From Elusimicrobiota bacterium (GTDB lineage Bacteria; Ratteibacteria; UBA8468; B48-G9; JAFGKM01): DNA of 6,385 nt. The DNA lies in NCBI GenBank assembly GCA_012515635.1, contig JAAYXZ010000037.1, positions 1 to 6,385 on the forward strand. Reading direction: 5' to 3'. Position 1 is the first letter of the stretch, and each line of letters starts with the position of its first letter. The notes under the pieces were generated by a model. That model saw nothing but the letters and a program-made list of their open reading frames with translations. It ran no database searches and was not told the origin of the DNA. Below are positions 1 to 4,887 of this stretch, in pieces. Made by a program: the position numbers and the translations under genes.

Positions 1-581
1 AGGTCCACGCCGGAGAGTGTTGCAATAACAGGGCAACCTATCCCCGGAGGACCATCTATGATAATGTAGTCCGCCTCCCTTTCTTTTGCTAAACGATATG
101 CTTCTTCCCTGATTTTAGTTACGAGTTTGCCTGAGTTTTCTGCCGCAATATCAAGTTTTGCAAATAAGAAAGGTCCGTATTTCGTCTCTGATAGAAAGTA
201 TTTACCGCTCTTCTCCTCATTTAATGCTATAGCGTTCACAGGGCACCCGATAGAACACGCGCCGCATCCTTCACAGGCAAAGGCGTCTATAAAAAACTTG
301 TTAATATCTCCTTTTTCATCCGTTGCGGTTTTAACTGCTTCAAATCTGCATATATCAAGGCACTTTCCACACCGGATACACTTTTCCTGTTCTATTGTTG
401 CTTCATAGCCGCCCATAAACACGGTCTCTTTCTTGATTTCAGGGTGTAACAGAATATTGAGATTGGCGGCGTCTACATCACAATCCACCATAACCTTGTT
501 TTTTACGATTACCGCAAGGGATGCGGCGAAAAATGTCTTGCCTGTTCCGCCTTTACCGCTTATTATAACAATGGTCTTCAT
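1..581 (-). CDS. MinD-superfamily ATPase with inserted ferredoxin domain, C-terminus cut by window edge
   Basis: Partial: 193 N-terminal codons are present, and a family member of about 280 residues is expected. I translated it from ATG at 579-581. A deviant Walker A motif GKGGTGKT lies at residues 9-16 and VDCDVDAAN at 32-40. An inserted bis-[4Fe-4S] ferredoxin domain follows, with Cys 68, 71, 74, 78 and Cys 103, 106, 109, 113. Walker B is IIIDGPPGIGCP at 173-184. The family couples ATP binding, usually as a dimer, to Fe-S cluster-dependent maturation or partner localisation in the cytoplasm; the exact substrate is unknown. The ATG overlaps the stop of the upstream membrane-protein gene (ATGA, 4 bp), so translation is probably coupled. 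It is a paralogue of the 279-residue ATPase at 1384-2223. In anaerobes such ATPases often occur in pairs beside NifX-like proteins, as in the Desulfovibrio Orp locus. The family assignment is secure; the role is inferred from context. Confidence 0.93.
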   Translation of the reverse strand, partial: MKTIVIISGKGGTGKTFFAASLAVIVKNKVMVDCDVDAANLNILLHPEIKKETVFMGGYEATIEQEKCIRCGKCLDICRFEAVKTATDEKGDINKFFIDAFACEGCGACSIGCPVNAIALNEEKSGKYFLSETKYGPFLFAKLDIAAENSGKLVTKIREEAYRLAKEREADYIIIDGPPGIGCPVIATLSGVD

Positions 582-1222
582 TCTCTTGTTTTATCCTTAA
601 CAAATAGCAATGGGAAAATTATATCGCTTGTGCAGCAAGGGATAGCCACAGCTATCACCATATAGATTAGGACAAGCCCTATTTGGTGTATCCATCCTGT
701 AACCCCGAAAGAGACAAGGTATAATATAGAAGCAATGGCGCTTACAAGCACATGCAACGAATGAGAGAAGATGACTCCCTCCTGTTTCTCCAGTGTTCCC
801 GGCGCAAGAAACCCAATCAGAATTCCAAGAAAAACGAAAGGCAGCACAAGGAGAGGATGTTCTATGATGCAGATATGCAAATGCATATGCGCGCCAAGAA
901 GAAAACCGGATATATACGGGATTATAATATCGCTTATTCCGCATATTCCCACAGAGCCGACAAACCCGATAATAATGGTTTTAAAAACCTTCTTTTCGTG
1001 TTGCCAAAACATAGCAGTAGTTGCTATGGCTGAAAAGAGTAGGTGGACGGTATGGAATAGATGAAAAAGATTTGCAGAGTAAGGAGATACATTATATACA
1101 CCTAACATCTCTGTAATAACTGTAAAGGTTCCTACAAGTATAATTCCTATACTTACACTGAGGACAGAGAACGGCAGGTGGTGCCGCAGCTCTGTCCATA
1201 TATGTGAGTTTTTCCTTGCCAT
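578..1222 (-). CDS. His-rich six-helix membrane protein with internal duplication (possible metal transporter)
   Basis: I do not recognise this family. The 214 residues form about six hydrophobic segments: roughly 18-40, 53-73, 80-108, 116-140, 152-174 and 178-208. Histidines cluster inside or beside them: HH at 14-15, H54, H57, H60, H112/H114/H116 and H122, H154, H157. Two copies of one pattern are visible: HxxHxLxSAIA at 57-67 and 154-164, each followed by CxxSDIIxP-type sequence (C94, S97-D98 and C196, S199-D200). This suggests a two-repeat transporter fold with His and Cys ligands in the membrane. The ATG has a good ribosome site (GGGAGGA, 5-base gap). The stop overlaps the next ATPase start by 4 bp, linking it to that ATPase. 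A role in moving iron, another metal or a sulfur species is inferred from ligands and neighbours only. The ATPase is not an ABC protein, so this is unlikely to be a normal ABC permease. Confidence 0.8.
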   Translation of the reverse strand: MARKNSHIWTELRHHLPFSVLSVSIGIILVGTFTVITEMLGVYNVSPYSANLFHLFHTVHLLFSAIATTAMFWQHEKKVFKTIIIGFVGSVGICGISDIIIPYISGFLLGAHMHLHICIIEHPLLVLPFVFLGILIGFLAPGTLEKQEGVIFSHSLHVLVSAIASILYLVSFGVTGWIHQIGLVLIYMVIAVAIPCCTSDIIFPLLFVKDKTRE

Positions 1223-1383
1223 AACATCCTCCCTTTTCAGTAACGATATGCGTTAGATGCCTATTGTCTCTCTCTTCATTGTCTATGATGAAGTTGCTTT
1301 CCTCTTTTATGTTCGGTTGTCTATATACTTTTACCTAAACAACAGGGTTCTCGTATGAAAATATAATGCTCAATGTAGCGTTA
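1223..1383 (-). other. 161-bp intergenic gap inside the metal-cluster operon
   Basis: This is the only sizeable gap in the left-hand gene group. I see no convincing gene, RNA or strong promoter. It holds two small inverted repeats: TAACG/CGTTA with a 5-base loop at 1241-1255, and CTTCAT/ATGAAG with an 8-base loop at 1274-1293. The first lies just upstream of the ribosome site for the membrane protein. The segment may carry a secondary promoter or a processing site, but none could be identified with confidence. Confidence 0.4.
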
Positions 1384-2223
1384 TCAGCAACAAAGTATGC
1401 GATTAAAAATCTCCCTGAAGGTTTGAATGTATTCAGGGTATAGTTCTATCAGTGGTATACCTTTTGAGTATGCTATTGCTATCTCTTTTTTGAAGGGAAT
1501 AGTTAACAGGATAGGGATACCATTGTTTATGCAATATTTTTCGACATCCTTGTCTCCTATATCTGCGCGGTTAATAATGACTCCCGATGGGATACCCATT
1601 TTTTTCGTCATCTCTACCGCAAGCGTAAGGTCATTCAACCCGAAGGGTGTGGGCTCGGTTACAAGTATGCAAAAATCAGCGCCGTTAACCGCATGGATTA
1701 CAGGGCAACTGGTGCCGGGGGATGCGTCTATAATATTTATTTTATCTTCCTTGATTTTTTTCTTTACTGCTTTTATTAAAGGGACAGGGTTTGCTTCAGA
1801 TGGTTTAAGCCGTCCTTGAACAAAAAGCAATTGTCCTTTAGCGGTTCCTTCCTCTATCACCCCTTTCTCTTCATCTGTCTCATAAATAGCATCTTCAGGG
1901 CAAATGAGAGAACACGCTCCGCAACTATGGCAGAGTTCATAAAAAAACAGAACCTTCTCTTTGGGTTTAATTACAGATATGGCGTTATAATGGCATGCTT
2001 TACTGCATAGCCCGCAAAAGATGCACTTTGAAATATCAACCTTCGGCTTGGGAAGGTAAATGTTTTCGCGTTTATTGATAATCGGTTTCAAAAAGATATA
2101 ACTGTTAGGTTCTTCTACATCACAATCAAGAAATTGTATCTCTTCTTTCAAAGACAAGGCCAGAGATGTGGATATAAGGGTTTTCCCTGTTCCCCCTTTT
2201 CCGCTTGCTACTGTAATGGTCAT
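1384..2223 (-). CDS. MinD-superfamily P-loop ATPase with inserted 2x[4Fe-4S] ferredoxin domain
   Basis: Complete at 279 residues. Deviant Walker A GKGGTGKT is at 8-15 and FLDCDVEEPN at 31-40. The ferredoxin insert has Cys 67, 70, 73, 77 and Cys 98, 101, 104, 108. Walker B is NIIDASPGTSCP at 163-174, and the C-terminal half contains the NRAD-type nucleotide motif (residues 218-221). Both this protein and its paralogue at the left edge place a Cys-Pro straight after the Walker B loop. This one also ends in Cys-Cys, a possible extra ligand. Members of the family act in the cytoplasm as ATP-driven scaffolds or carriers for Fe-S or mixed-metal clusters; the precise reaction is unproven. The start lies one base after the stop of the zinc-ribbon protein (TAA, A, ATG), and its ribosome site GAGGA sits in that gene's last codons, so translation is coupled. 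The family call is secure; the role is inferred. Confidence 0.95.
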   Translation of the reverse strand: MTITVASGKGGTGKTLISTSLALSLKEEIQFLDCDVEEPNSYIFLKPIINKRENIYLPKPKVDISKCIFCGLCSKACHYNAISVIKPKEKVLFFYELCHSCGACSLICPEDAIYETDEEKGVIEEGTAKGQLLFVQGRLKPSEANPVPLIKAVKKKIKEDKINIIDASPGTSCPVIHAVNGADFCILVTEPTPFGLNDLTLAVEMTKKMGIPSGVIINRADIGDKDVEKYCINNGIPILLTIPFKKEIAIAYSKGIPLIELYPEYIQTFREIFNRILCC

Positions 2224-2224
2224 T

Positions 2225-2428
2225 TTATCCTCGTGTCATTCTTTTTCCGCATTTAGGGCATAACATAGTATAGCAGGGCGATCCTGTCTGATGCTCAACT
2301 TTTTCTCCGCAGGCAGGGCATACACAGAAACCCGAAGGGCCTGCGCCTCTGCCGCCTCTGCCGCGCCTGCCGCCTCTGCCCGTCATAGGTCCTTGTCCGA
2401 ATGGTCCTGTGCCATCTCTTCCGGGCAT
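2225..2428 (-). CDS. small Gly/Arg-rich protein with C-terminal zinc-ribbon-like Cys module
   Basis: A 67-residue protein starting MPGRDGTGP. A DUF5320-like leader (residues 1-18) is followed by a strongly cationic Gly/Arg run at 17-30. A double Cys-pair module comes next: C35, C37, C40 and C52, C57, C60, with CPACG and CPKCG knuckles. The module probably binds Zn or Fe. An in-frame GTG nine bases upstream would give 70 residues, but it lies inside the ribosome site. The ATG at 2426-2428 sits 5 bases after a perfect AAGGAGGTGA and matches the paralogous leader at 3571, so I chose it. The upstream NifX-like gene stops one base before this ATG. The function is unknown. A basic Gly/Arg tail beside NifX-like proteins recalls the cationic tail of archaeal IssA, where it takes part in iron-sulfur storage particles; this is analogy, not homology evidence. 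Confidence 0.85.
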   Translation of the reverse strand: MPGRDGTGPFGQGPMTGRGGRRGRGGRGAGPSGFCVCPACGEKVEHQTGSPCYTMLCPKCGKRMTRG

Positions 2429-2429
2429 A

Positions 2430-2816
2430 TCACTCACCTCCTTCGTGTTCGCAGACAGTTTTTGGTATCCCGTAGTTTTTACCAGCGCCCGGTTCGCATA
2501 AACTTTTGCCTTGCTGGAGCTCGCCTTTAACCAGTTTATCTATTATATCGCTTATCTTTCCGTGTATACCTATAATTATGTTGATTCCGTTGTTCTTGAG
2601 CAGTGAGAGCGCGCGTTCTCCTGCTCCGCCGCAAATGATGCAGTTAACGCCTTTTTGGCGTAAAAACTCCGGAAGAAATTCGGGATGATGCCCTGGATTA
2701 TCTAAAATCTCTGTATGGACAATGACATTCTCTTCAAGGTCAATAATAGTGAAGGATGGGCATCTTCCAAAGTGCACAGATACAAATTCACCATCCGTTG
2801 AAATTGCAAATCGCAT
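2430..2816 (-). CDS. NifX/NifB-type cluster-binding protein (dinitrogenase FeMo-cofactor biosynthesis family)
   Basis: 128 residues of the PF02579-type fold. The family's HFGRCP motif is at 15-20. NPGHHPEFLPEFL follows at 40-52, then ICGGAGERA at 61-69 and the IIGIHGK strand-loop near 81-87. The C-terminal tail carries C107, C122 and H124. Relatives (NifX, NafY, the C-terminal part of NifB, MTH1175, orange protein Orp) bind and carry iron-, molybdenum- or copper-containing sulfide clusters in the cytoplasm. Nothing in this window shows nitrogenase, so a nitrogen-fixation role is not implied. A ribosome site AAGGAG lies 4 bases before the ATG. The stop falls one base before the next gene, so expression is coupled to the Gly/Arg zinc-ribbon protein. 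It forms a pair with the shorter paralogue at 2825-3145, 8 bases upstream. The likely job is cluster or metal carriage together with the ferredoxin-MinD ATPases. Confidence 0.93.
   Translation of the reverse strand: MRFAISTDGEFVSVHFGRCPSFTIIDLEENVIVHTEILDNPGHHPEFLPEFLRQKGVNCIICGGAGERALSLLKNNGINIIIGIHGKISDIIDKLVKGELQQGKSLCEPGAGKNYGIPKTVCEHEGGE
2434..2443 (-). promoter_or_regulatory. ribosome binding site deciding the start of the Gly/Arg zinc-ribbon gene
   Basis: Minus-strand AAGGAGGTGA is fully complementary to the usual 16S 3' tail. It ends 5 bases before ATG 2428 and is embedded in the last codons of the NifX-like gene. It rules out the GTG at 2437, which overlaps it. Confidence 0.85.
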
Positions 2817-2824
2817 AAATCTCC

Positions 2825-3145
2825 TTATAAGAGTCCTTTTTTAAAGTTTTCAACAACATCTTTGATTTTACCACTAACGCCTGTAATTGTTTTGATACCT
2901 GCCTGCTGAAATACCTGTGATGCATTGGGTCCGAGGTTCCCGGTAATAACAACCTCTCCCCCTTTCTCTGTAATCATTGTTGCATTTTGTACACCTACAC
3001 CGCCCATCCCTTCTGCATTTGTATTGGGTATTGCTTCAAACTGGTCAGTATCTGTATCATATAGGATAAAGTAAGGGCATCGTCCAAATCGTAGGTCAAC
3101 ATTTGCATTTAAGTTATCCCCGTCCGCTGTTATACAAATTTTCAT
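2825..3145 (-). CDS. short NifX/MTH1175-like cluster-binding protein
   Basis: 106 residues starting MKICITADGD, covering a single NifX-like domain. It has RFGRCPYF at 19-26, a Gly-rich GMGGVGVQN stretch at 46-54, VVITGNLGPNA at 65-75 and TGVSGK at 88-93. The open frame extends 15 codons further upstream. However, GGAGG lies 5 bases before the ATG at 3143-3145, and the family begins at this Met, so the longer start is rejected. Unlike its 128-residue neighbour it has one Cys (C23) and no Cys-bearing tail, which suggests the pair are not redundant. The family binds Fe-S or mixed-metal sulfide clusters. A 9-bp hairpin at 3168-3198 lies between this gene and the preceding Gly/Arg-rich gene and could adjust their relative expression. 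The assignment is strong; the cluster type is unknown. Confidence 0.92.
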   Translation of the reverse strand: MKICITADGDNLNANVDLRFGRCPYFILYDTDTDQFEAIPNTNAEGMGGVGVQNATMITEKGGEVVITGNLGPNASQVFQQAGIKTITGVSGKIKDVVENFKKGLL

Positions 3146-3167
3146 AAATGCCTCCGTTAAAATTATA

Positions 3168-3198
3168 CCTGCAGGACGGGATATGGCCATCCTGCAGG
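3168..3198 (-). repeat. 9-bp perfect inverted repeat (hairpin) inside the operon
   Basis: CCTGCAGGA (3168-3176) pairs exactly with TCCTGCAGG (3190-3198) across a 13-base loop. It lies in the 66-bp gap between the GFGR protein and the short NifX-like protein. On the minus strand it is followed by TATAATTTT, which is too broken a T-run for a confident terminator. It could be a leaky terminator, an RNA-stability or processing element, or a protein-binding site. TATAAT by itself has no matching -35 at 16-18 bp. Confidence 0.55.
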
Positions 3199-3200
3199 CA

Positions 3201-3218
3201 GGAGTATTGTGTTACTCC
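3201..3218 (-). repeat. small hairpin spanning the stop codon of the GFGR protein
   Basis: GGAGTA (3201-3206) pairs with TACTCC (3213-3218) around a 6-base loop, and the TAA stop at 3212-3214 lies in its arm. It adjoins the stronger hairpin at 3168-3198. It may be incidental. Confidence 0.3.
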
Positions 3219-3571
3219 TTTGTTTTTGCTTCTTTTTCCAACTCCTGAATCCTTTTTTTCATTTCAGATAGTTGTGTTTCTATCATCTTCGTGTGCTCAA
3301 GAAGCATCTGCTTTTCTTCCTCTGGCGTTACACTCCATACAGCATATGGGTCAACAACAGGAGGAATAGTTCCGTATGAGGAAGGATATCCGCAAAACGC
3401 TGCGCTTCTCCATCGCCATCCTCTTCCGAACCCTCTTCCGAATCCTCTTCCAAACCCTCGCCCCCTATATGTGTTCATATAACCGGGGACACCGTAACCT
3501 GCGCAATAGCCTACCGCTCTGCCTGTCATGGGTCCTTGTCCCAATGGTCCTGTGCCATCTCCTCTGGGCAT
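3212..3571 (-). CDS. DUF5320-like Gly/Arg-rich protein with GFGR repeats and coiled-coil tail
   Basis: 119 residues in three parts. The leader MPRGDGTGPLGQGPMTGR (1-18), with a GYCAGYG segment, is typical of the DUF5320-like family. A cationic aromatic-glycine stretch at about 36-55 contains three tandem GFGR units followed by WRWR. A charged helical tail at about 83-117 looks like a coiled coil and would allow oligomerisation. The function is unknown. A basic, flexible, Gly-Arg-Phe-rich segment could bind nucleic acid, membranes or anionic metal-sulfide clusters, or drive condensation. The open frame could begin 8 codons earlier. I chose ATG 3569-3571 because it follows a perfect AAGGAGGTGA by 5 bases and matches the paralogue at 2428. 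That ribosome site contains the fur stop codon, so the two genes are translationally linked. Its first 47 bases are nearly identical to those of the second Gly/Arg-rich gene. Confidence 0.88.
   Translation of the reverse strand: MPRGDGTGPLGQGPMTGRAVGYCAGYGVPGYMNTYRGRGFGRGFGRGFGRGWRWRSAAFCGYPSSYGTIPPVVDPYAVWSVTPEEEKQMLLEHTKMIETQLSEMKKRIQELEKEAKTKE
3421..3456 (-). repeat. three tandem 12-bp units encoding GFGR
   Basis: Three near-identical 12-base units (ctcttccgaacc and variants, plus-strand reading) lie head to tail within the Gly/Arg-rich gene and continue into a degenerate fourth. Each encodes one GFGR tetrapeptide. Such arrays can change copy number by slippage without breaking the frame. 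Confidence 0.85.
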
Positions 3572-3576
3572 ATTAA

Positions 3577-3586
3577 TCACCTCCTT
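3577..3586 (-). promoter_or_regulatory. ribosome binding site overlapping the fur stop codon
   Basis: Minus-strand AAGGAGGTGA lies 5 bases before ATG 3571, and its last three bases are the TGA stop of the Fur-family gene. It has the same sequence and spacing as the site before the other Gly/Arg-rich gene (2434-2443). It decides the MPRGDG start. Confidence 0.85.
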
Positions 3587-4041
3587 TTTCCGCAATCACT
3601 ACAAATACCGGAGAATTGGATTATATGGTTTTTTATCTGAAACTTATGTTTCTCTGAGAGTTCTTTTTCAATCTTTGTCAGCAAATTCTTCTCTTCTTCG
3701 GTAAAACCAGCATAGTCAACAACTTTTCCGCAAGAGGTGCAGACAAGATGATGGTGGTAAGAGTCCTTCCCTGATGGTTGTATCATTTCATAGCGGGCCT
3801 GTCCGCCGCCGAAGTCCAACTTCTGTATAAGCCCCATCCGTGTAAGCAAGTCAAGGGTTCTGTATACCGTAGCAAAACCAAGAGAGGGGTTTATACGGTG
3901 AGCCATAAAAAATATCTCCTCCGCGCTAAGGTGCTGTTCTGGGTTTTTCATAAAAATGCCCAGTATCGCTCTTCTTGTCTGCGTTATTCTTAGTCCTTCA
4001 TCCATCATTCTTTTACACATCCATGGGTTTCCGCGCCTCAT
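3577..4041 (-). CDS. Fur-family metal-dependent repressor, first gene of the operon
   Basis: 154 residues, the normal Fur length. The N-terminal winged helix is at about 15-85, with recognition helix GFATVYRTLDLLTRMGLI (55-72). The dimerisation and metal domain follows: H96-H98, CTSC (C101, C104), H132, H139 and CSDC (C147, C150). The two CxxC pairs form the structural zinc site. H37, E85 and the His cluster correspond to the regulatory site. Glu rather than Asp at position 85 is Fur/Zur-like and argues mildly against a PerR peroxide sensor. The start is supported by AAGGAG ending 5 bases before the ATG. The promoter in front has a Fur-box-like palindrome touching the -10, so autoregulation is likely. 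As the leading gene, it probably controls the whole downstream Fe-S operon in response to iron. Metal specificity (Fe, Zn or Mn) cannot be proven from sequence alone. Confidence 0.94.
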   Translation of the reverse strand: MRRGNPWMCKRMMDEGLRITQTRRAILGIFMKNPEQHLSAEEIFFMAHRINPSLGFATVYRTLDLLTRMGLIQKLDFGGGQARYEMIQPSGKDSYHHHLVCTSCGKVVDYAGFTEEEKNLLTKIEKELSEKHKFQIKNHIIQFSGICSDCGKRR

Positions 4042-4055
4042 TCTATCTCCTTATT

Positions 4056-4074
4056 GATAACAACTCTCATTATC
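4056..4074 (-). promoter_or_regulatory. Fur-box-like operator
   Basis: Plus-strand GATAACAACTCTCATTATC is a 19-bp imperfect palindrome with outer arms TGATAA/TTATCA when one flanking base on each side is included. Read on the minus strand it matches 15 of 19 positions of the classical Fur consensus (GATAAT-GATAAT-C-ATTATC). It begins immediately downstream of the -10 element and covers the expected transcription start. Bound repressor would block RNA polymerase. Confidence 0.82.
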
Positions 4075-4103
4075 ATTATACTCTTAAAAAAATCCCCTGT
4101 CAA
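4075..4103 (-). promoter_or_regulatory. perfect sigma-70 consensus promoter of the fur operon
   Basis: On the minus strand TTGACA (4098-4103) is separated by exactly 17 bp from TATAAT (4075-4080). The next ~25 bp upstream is AT-rich (4104-4130), like an UP element. Transcription should start near 4067-4069, leaving a leader of about 26 bases before the Fur-family ATG. An exact consensus promoter is unusually strong and fits a design in which the adjacent operator supplies the control. Confidence 0.9.
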
Positions 4104-4172
4104 GAGTTTATGGTAAATTAAAAATAAGAGAGTTATGCTGTCAAAATGTAAAGAGCAAAACCTATACTTTTA

Positions 4173-4874
4173 TCAAGGTAAAAGGTCGCTTATAGGGATT
4201 CTGCCCCAAAGTTTTGCGCAGGAGAATCCTTCTGCATATTCAACTCCGCATTGGAAACCCCTGAACCCGGACATTTTTTCTATCATATTGACCGGGTTTG
4301 CCTGATGGTGTCCCGAAATCCACTTATACTGGCTTTCATGGGTAAGCAGCATTTGCTTTTTAATCTCAAAAAACTCGGTAATATCTACATAGTATGTGGG
4401 TTCAAAATTTAATCCTGCCAATGTATCCATATAATATATCGGCGTGATTTTTTCCCATGCGGGATATTTTGTTTTGTAAAGCGGCAGTGTGGCGGTAAAG
4501 GCAGCTTCAAATACAAGTTGCCCCGTGATAGTGTGGTCAGGCATATAATCATTGACGCTGTGGGTGATTATTATGTCGGGTTTTGCATATTTTATAATAT
4601 CAACAAGCGCTATACGCATCTCTTTTGTGGGGTAGAGGTCTAAGTCGTCTGCGATAGGTCCAAGCGCTTCAGCCCCTATAAGCGCCGCAGATTTTTTCGC
4701 TTCTTCATCCCGCATCTTTGCAAGTTCTTCGGGCGTTATCTCTTGGCCGCCCATATTTCCGCTGCAGAGATGCGCCATAAATACCGTGTGTCCTTGTTTT
4801 GCATATTTTGCAAGGGTGCCGCCGCATAATATCTCTAAATCATCCGGATGTGCTCCAACTGCAAGAACATTCAT
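4173..4874 (-). CDS. PIG-L/LmbE-family zinc deacetylase
   Basis: 233 residues, a usual length. The N-terminal AHPDD motif (8-12) supplies Zn ligands H9 and D12 and the catalytic Asp D11. H105 through D113-H114 (HSVNDYMPDH) supplies the third ligand region. The family removes acetyl groups from N-acetylglucosamine-type sugars (GlcNAc-PI, mycothiol and bacillithiol precursors, chitooligosaccharides); the exact substrate here is unknown. There is no signal peptide, so it is cytoplasmic. The ribosome site AAGGAGG lies 6 bases before the ATG. It starts 13 bases after a NagB-like deaminase gene, and the pair suggests amino-sugar catabolism or salvage: deacetylation, then deamination/isomerisation. 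In Bacteroidetes a NagB domain and a LmbE-like domain occur fused in one polypeptide, which supports a functional link. No clear terminator was seen in the 131-bp gap before the fur promoter. Confidence 0.93.
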   Translation of the reverse strand: MNVLAVGAHPDDLEILCGGTLAKYAKQGHTVFMAHLCSGNMGGQEITPEELAKMRDEEAKKSAALIGAEALGPIADDLDLYPTKEMRIALVDIIKYAKPDIIITHSVNDYMPDHTITGQLVFEAAFTATLPLYKTKYPAWEKITPIYYMDTLAGLNFEPTYYVDITEFFEIKKQMLLTHESQYKWISGHHQANPVNMIEKMSGFRGFQCGVEYAEGFSCAKLWGRIPISDLLP

Positions 4875-4887
4875 TCAATCCTCCTTG

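Noticed and set aside
1253..1279. Eight-residue open frame (MKRETIGI) in the 161-bp gap as a leader peptide
   Set aside because: No ribosome site at proper spacing and no attenuator-like structure follows.
2426..2437. GTG start giving a 70-residue Gly/Arg zinc-ribbon protein
   Set aside because: The GTG lies within the AAGGAGGTGA ribosome site; the ATG at 2426-2428 has ideal spacing and matches the paralogue.
2430..3145. Reading the NifX-like genes as evidence of nitrogen fixation
   Set aside because: No nitrogenase or nifB/nifE/nifN gene is present, and this family is widespread in non-fixing anaerobes.
3143..3190. Longer start for the short NifX-like protein
   Set aside because: The extra 15 residues run through the hairpin region and lack a ribosome site; the family starts at MKICI, which has GGAGG in front.
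3162..3198. Hairpin plus TATAATTTT as a rho-independent terminator or internal promoter
   Set aside because: The T-run is interrupted and no -35 element lies at 16-18 bp from TATAAT; it was kept only as an inverted repeat.
3569..3595. Longer start for the GFGR protein
   Set aside because: The extension overlaps the end of fur and its own ribosome site; MPRGDG is the conserved family start.
4116..4144. A second TTGACA at 4139-4144 as a tandem promoter
   Set aside because: At 17-18 bp spacing the -10 region matches only 3 of 6 consensus bases; the promoter at 4075-4103 is perfect.
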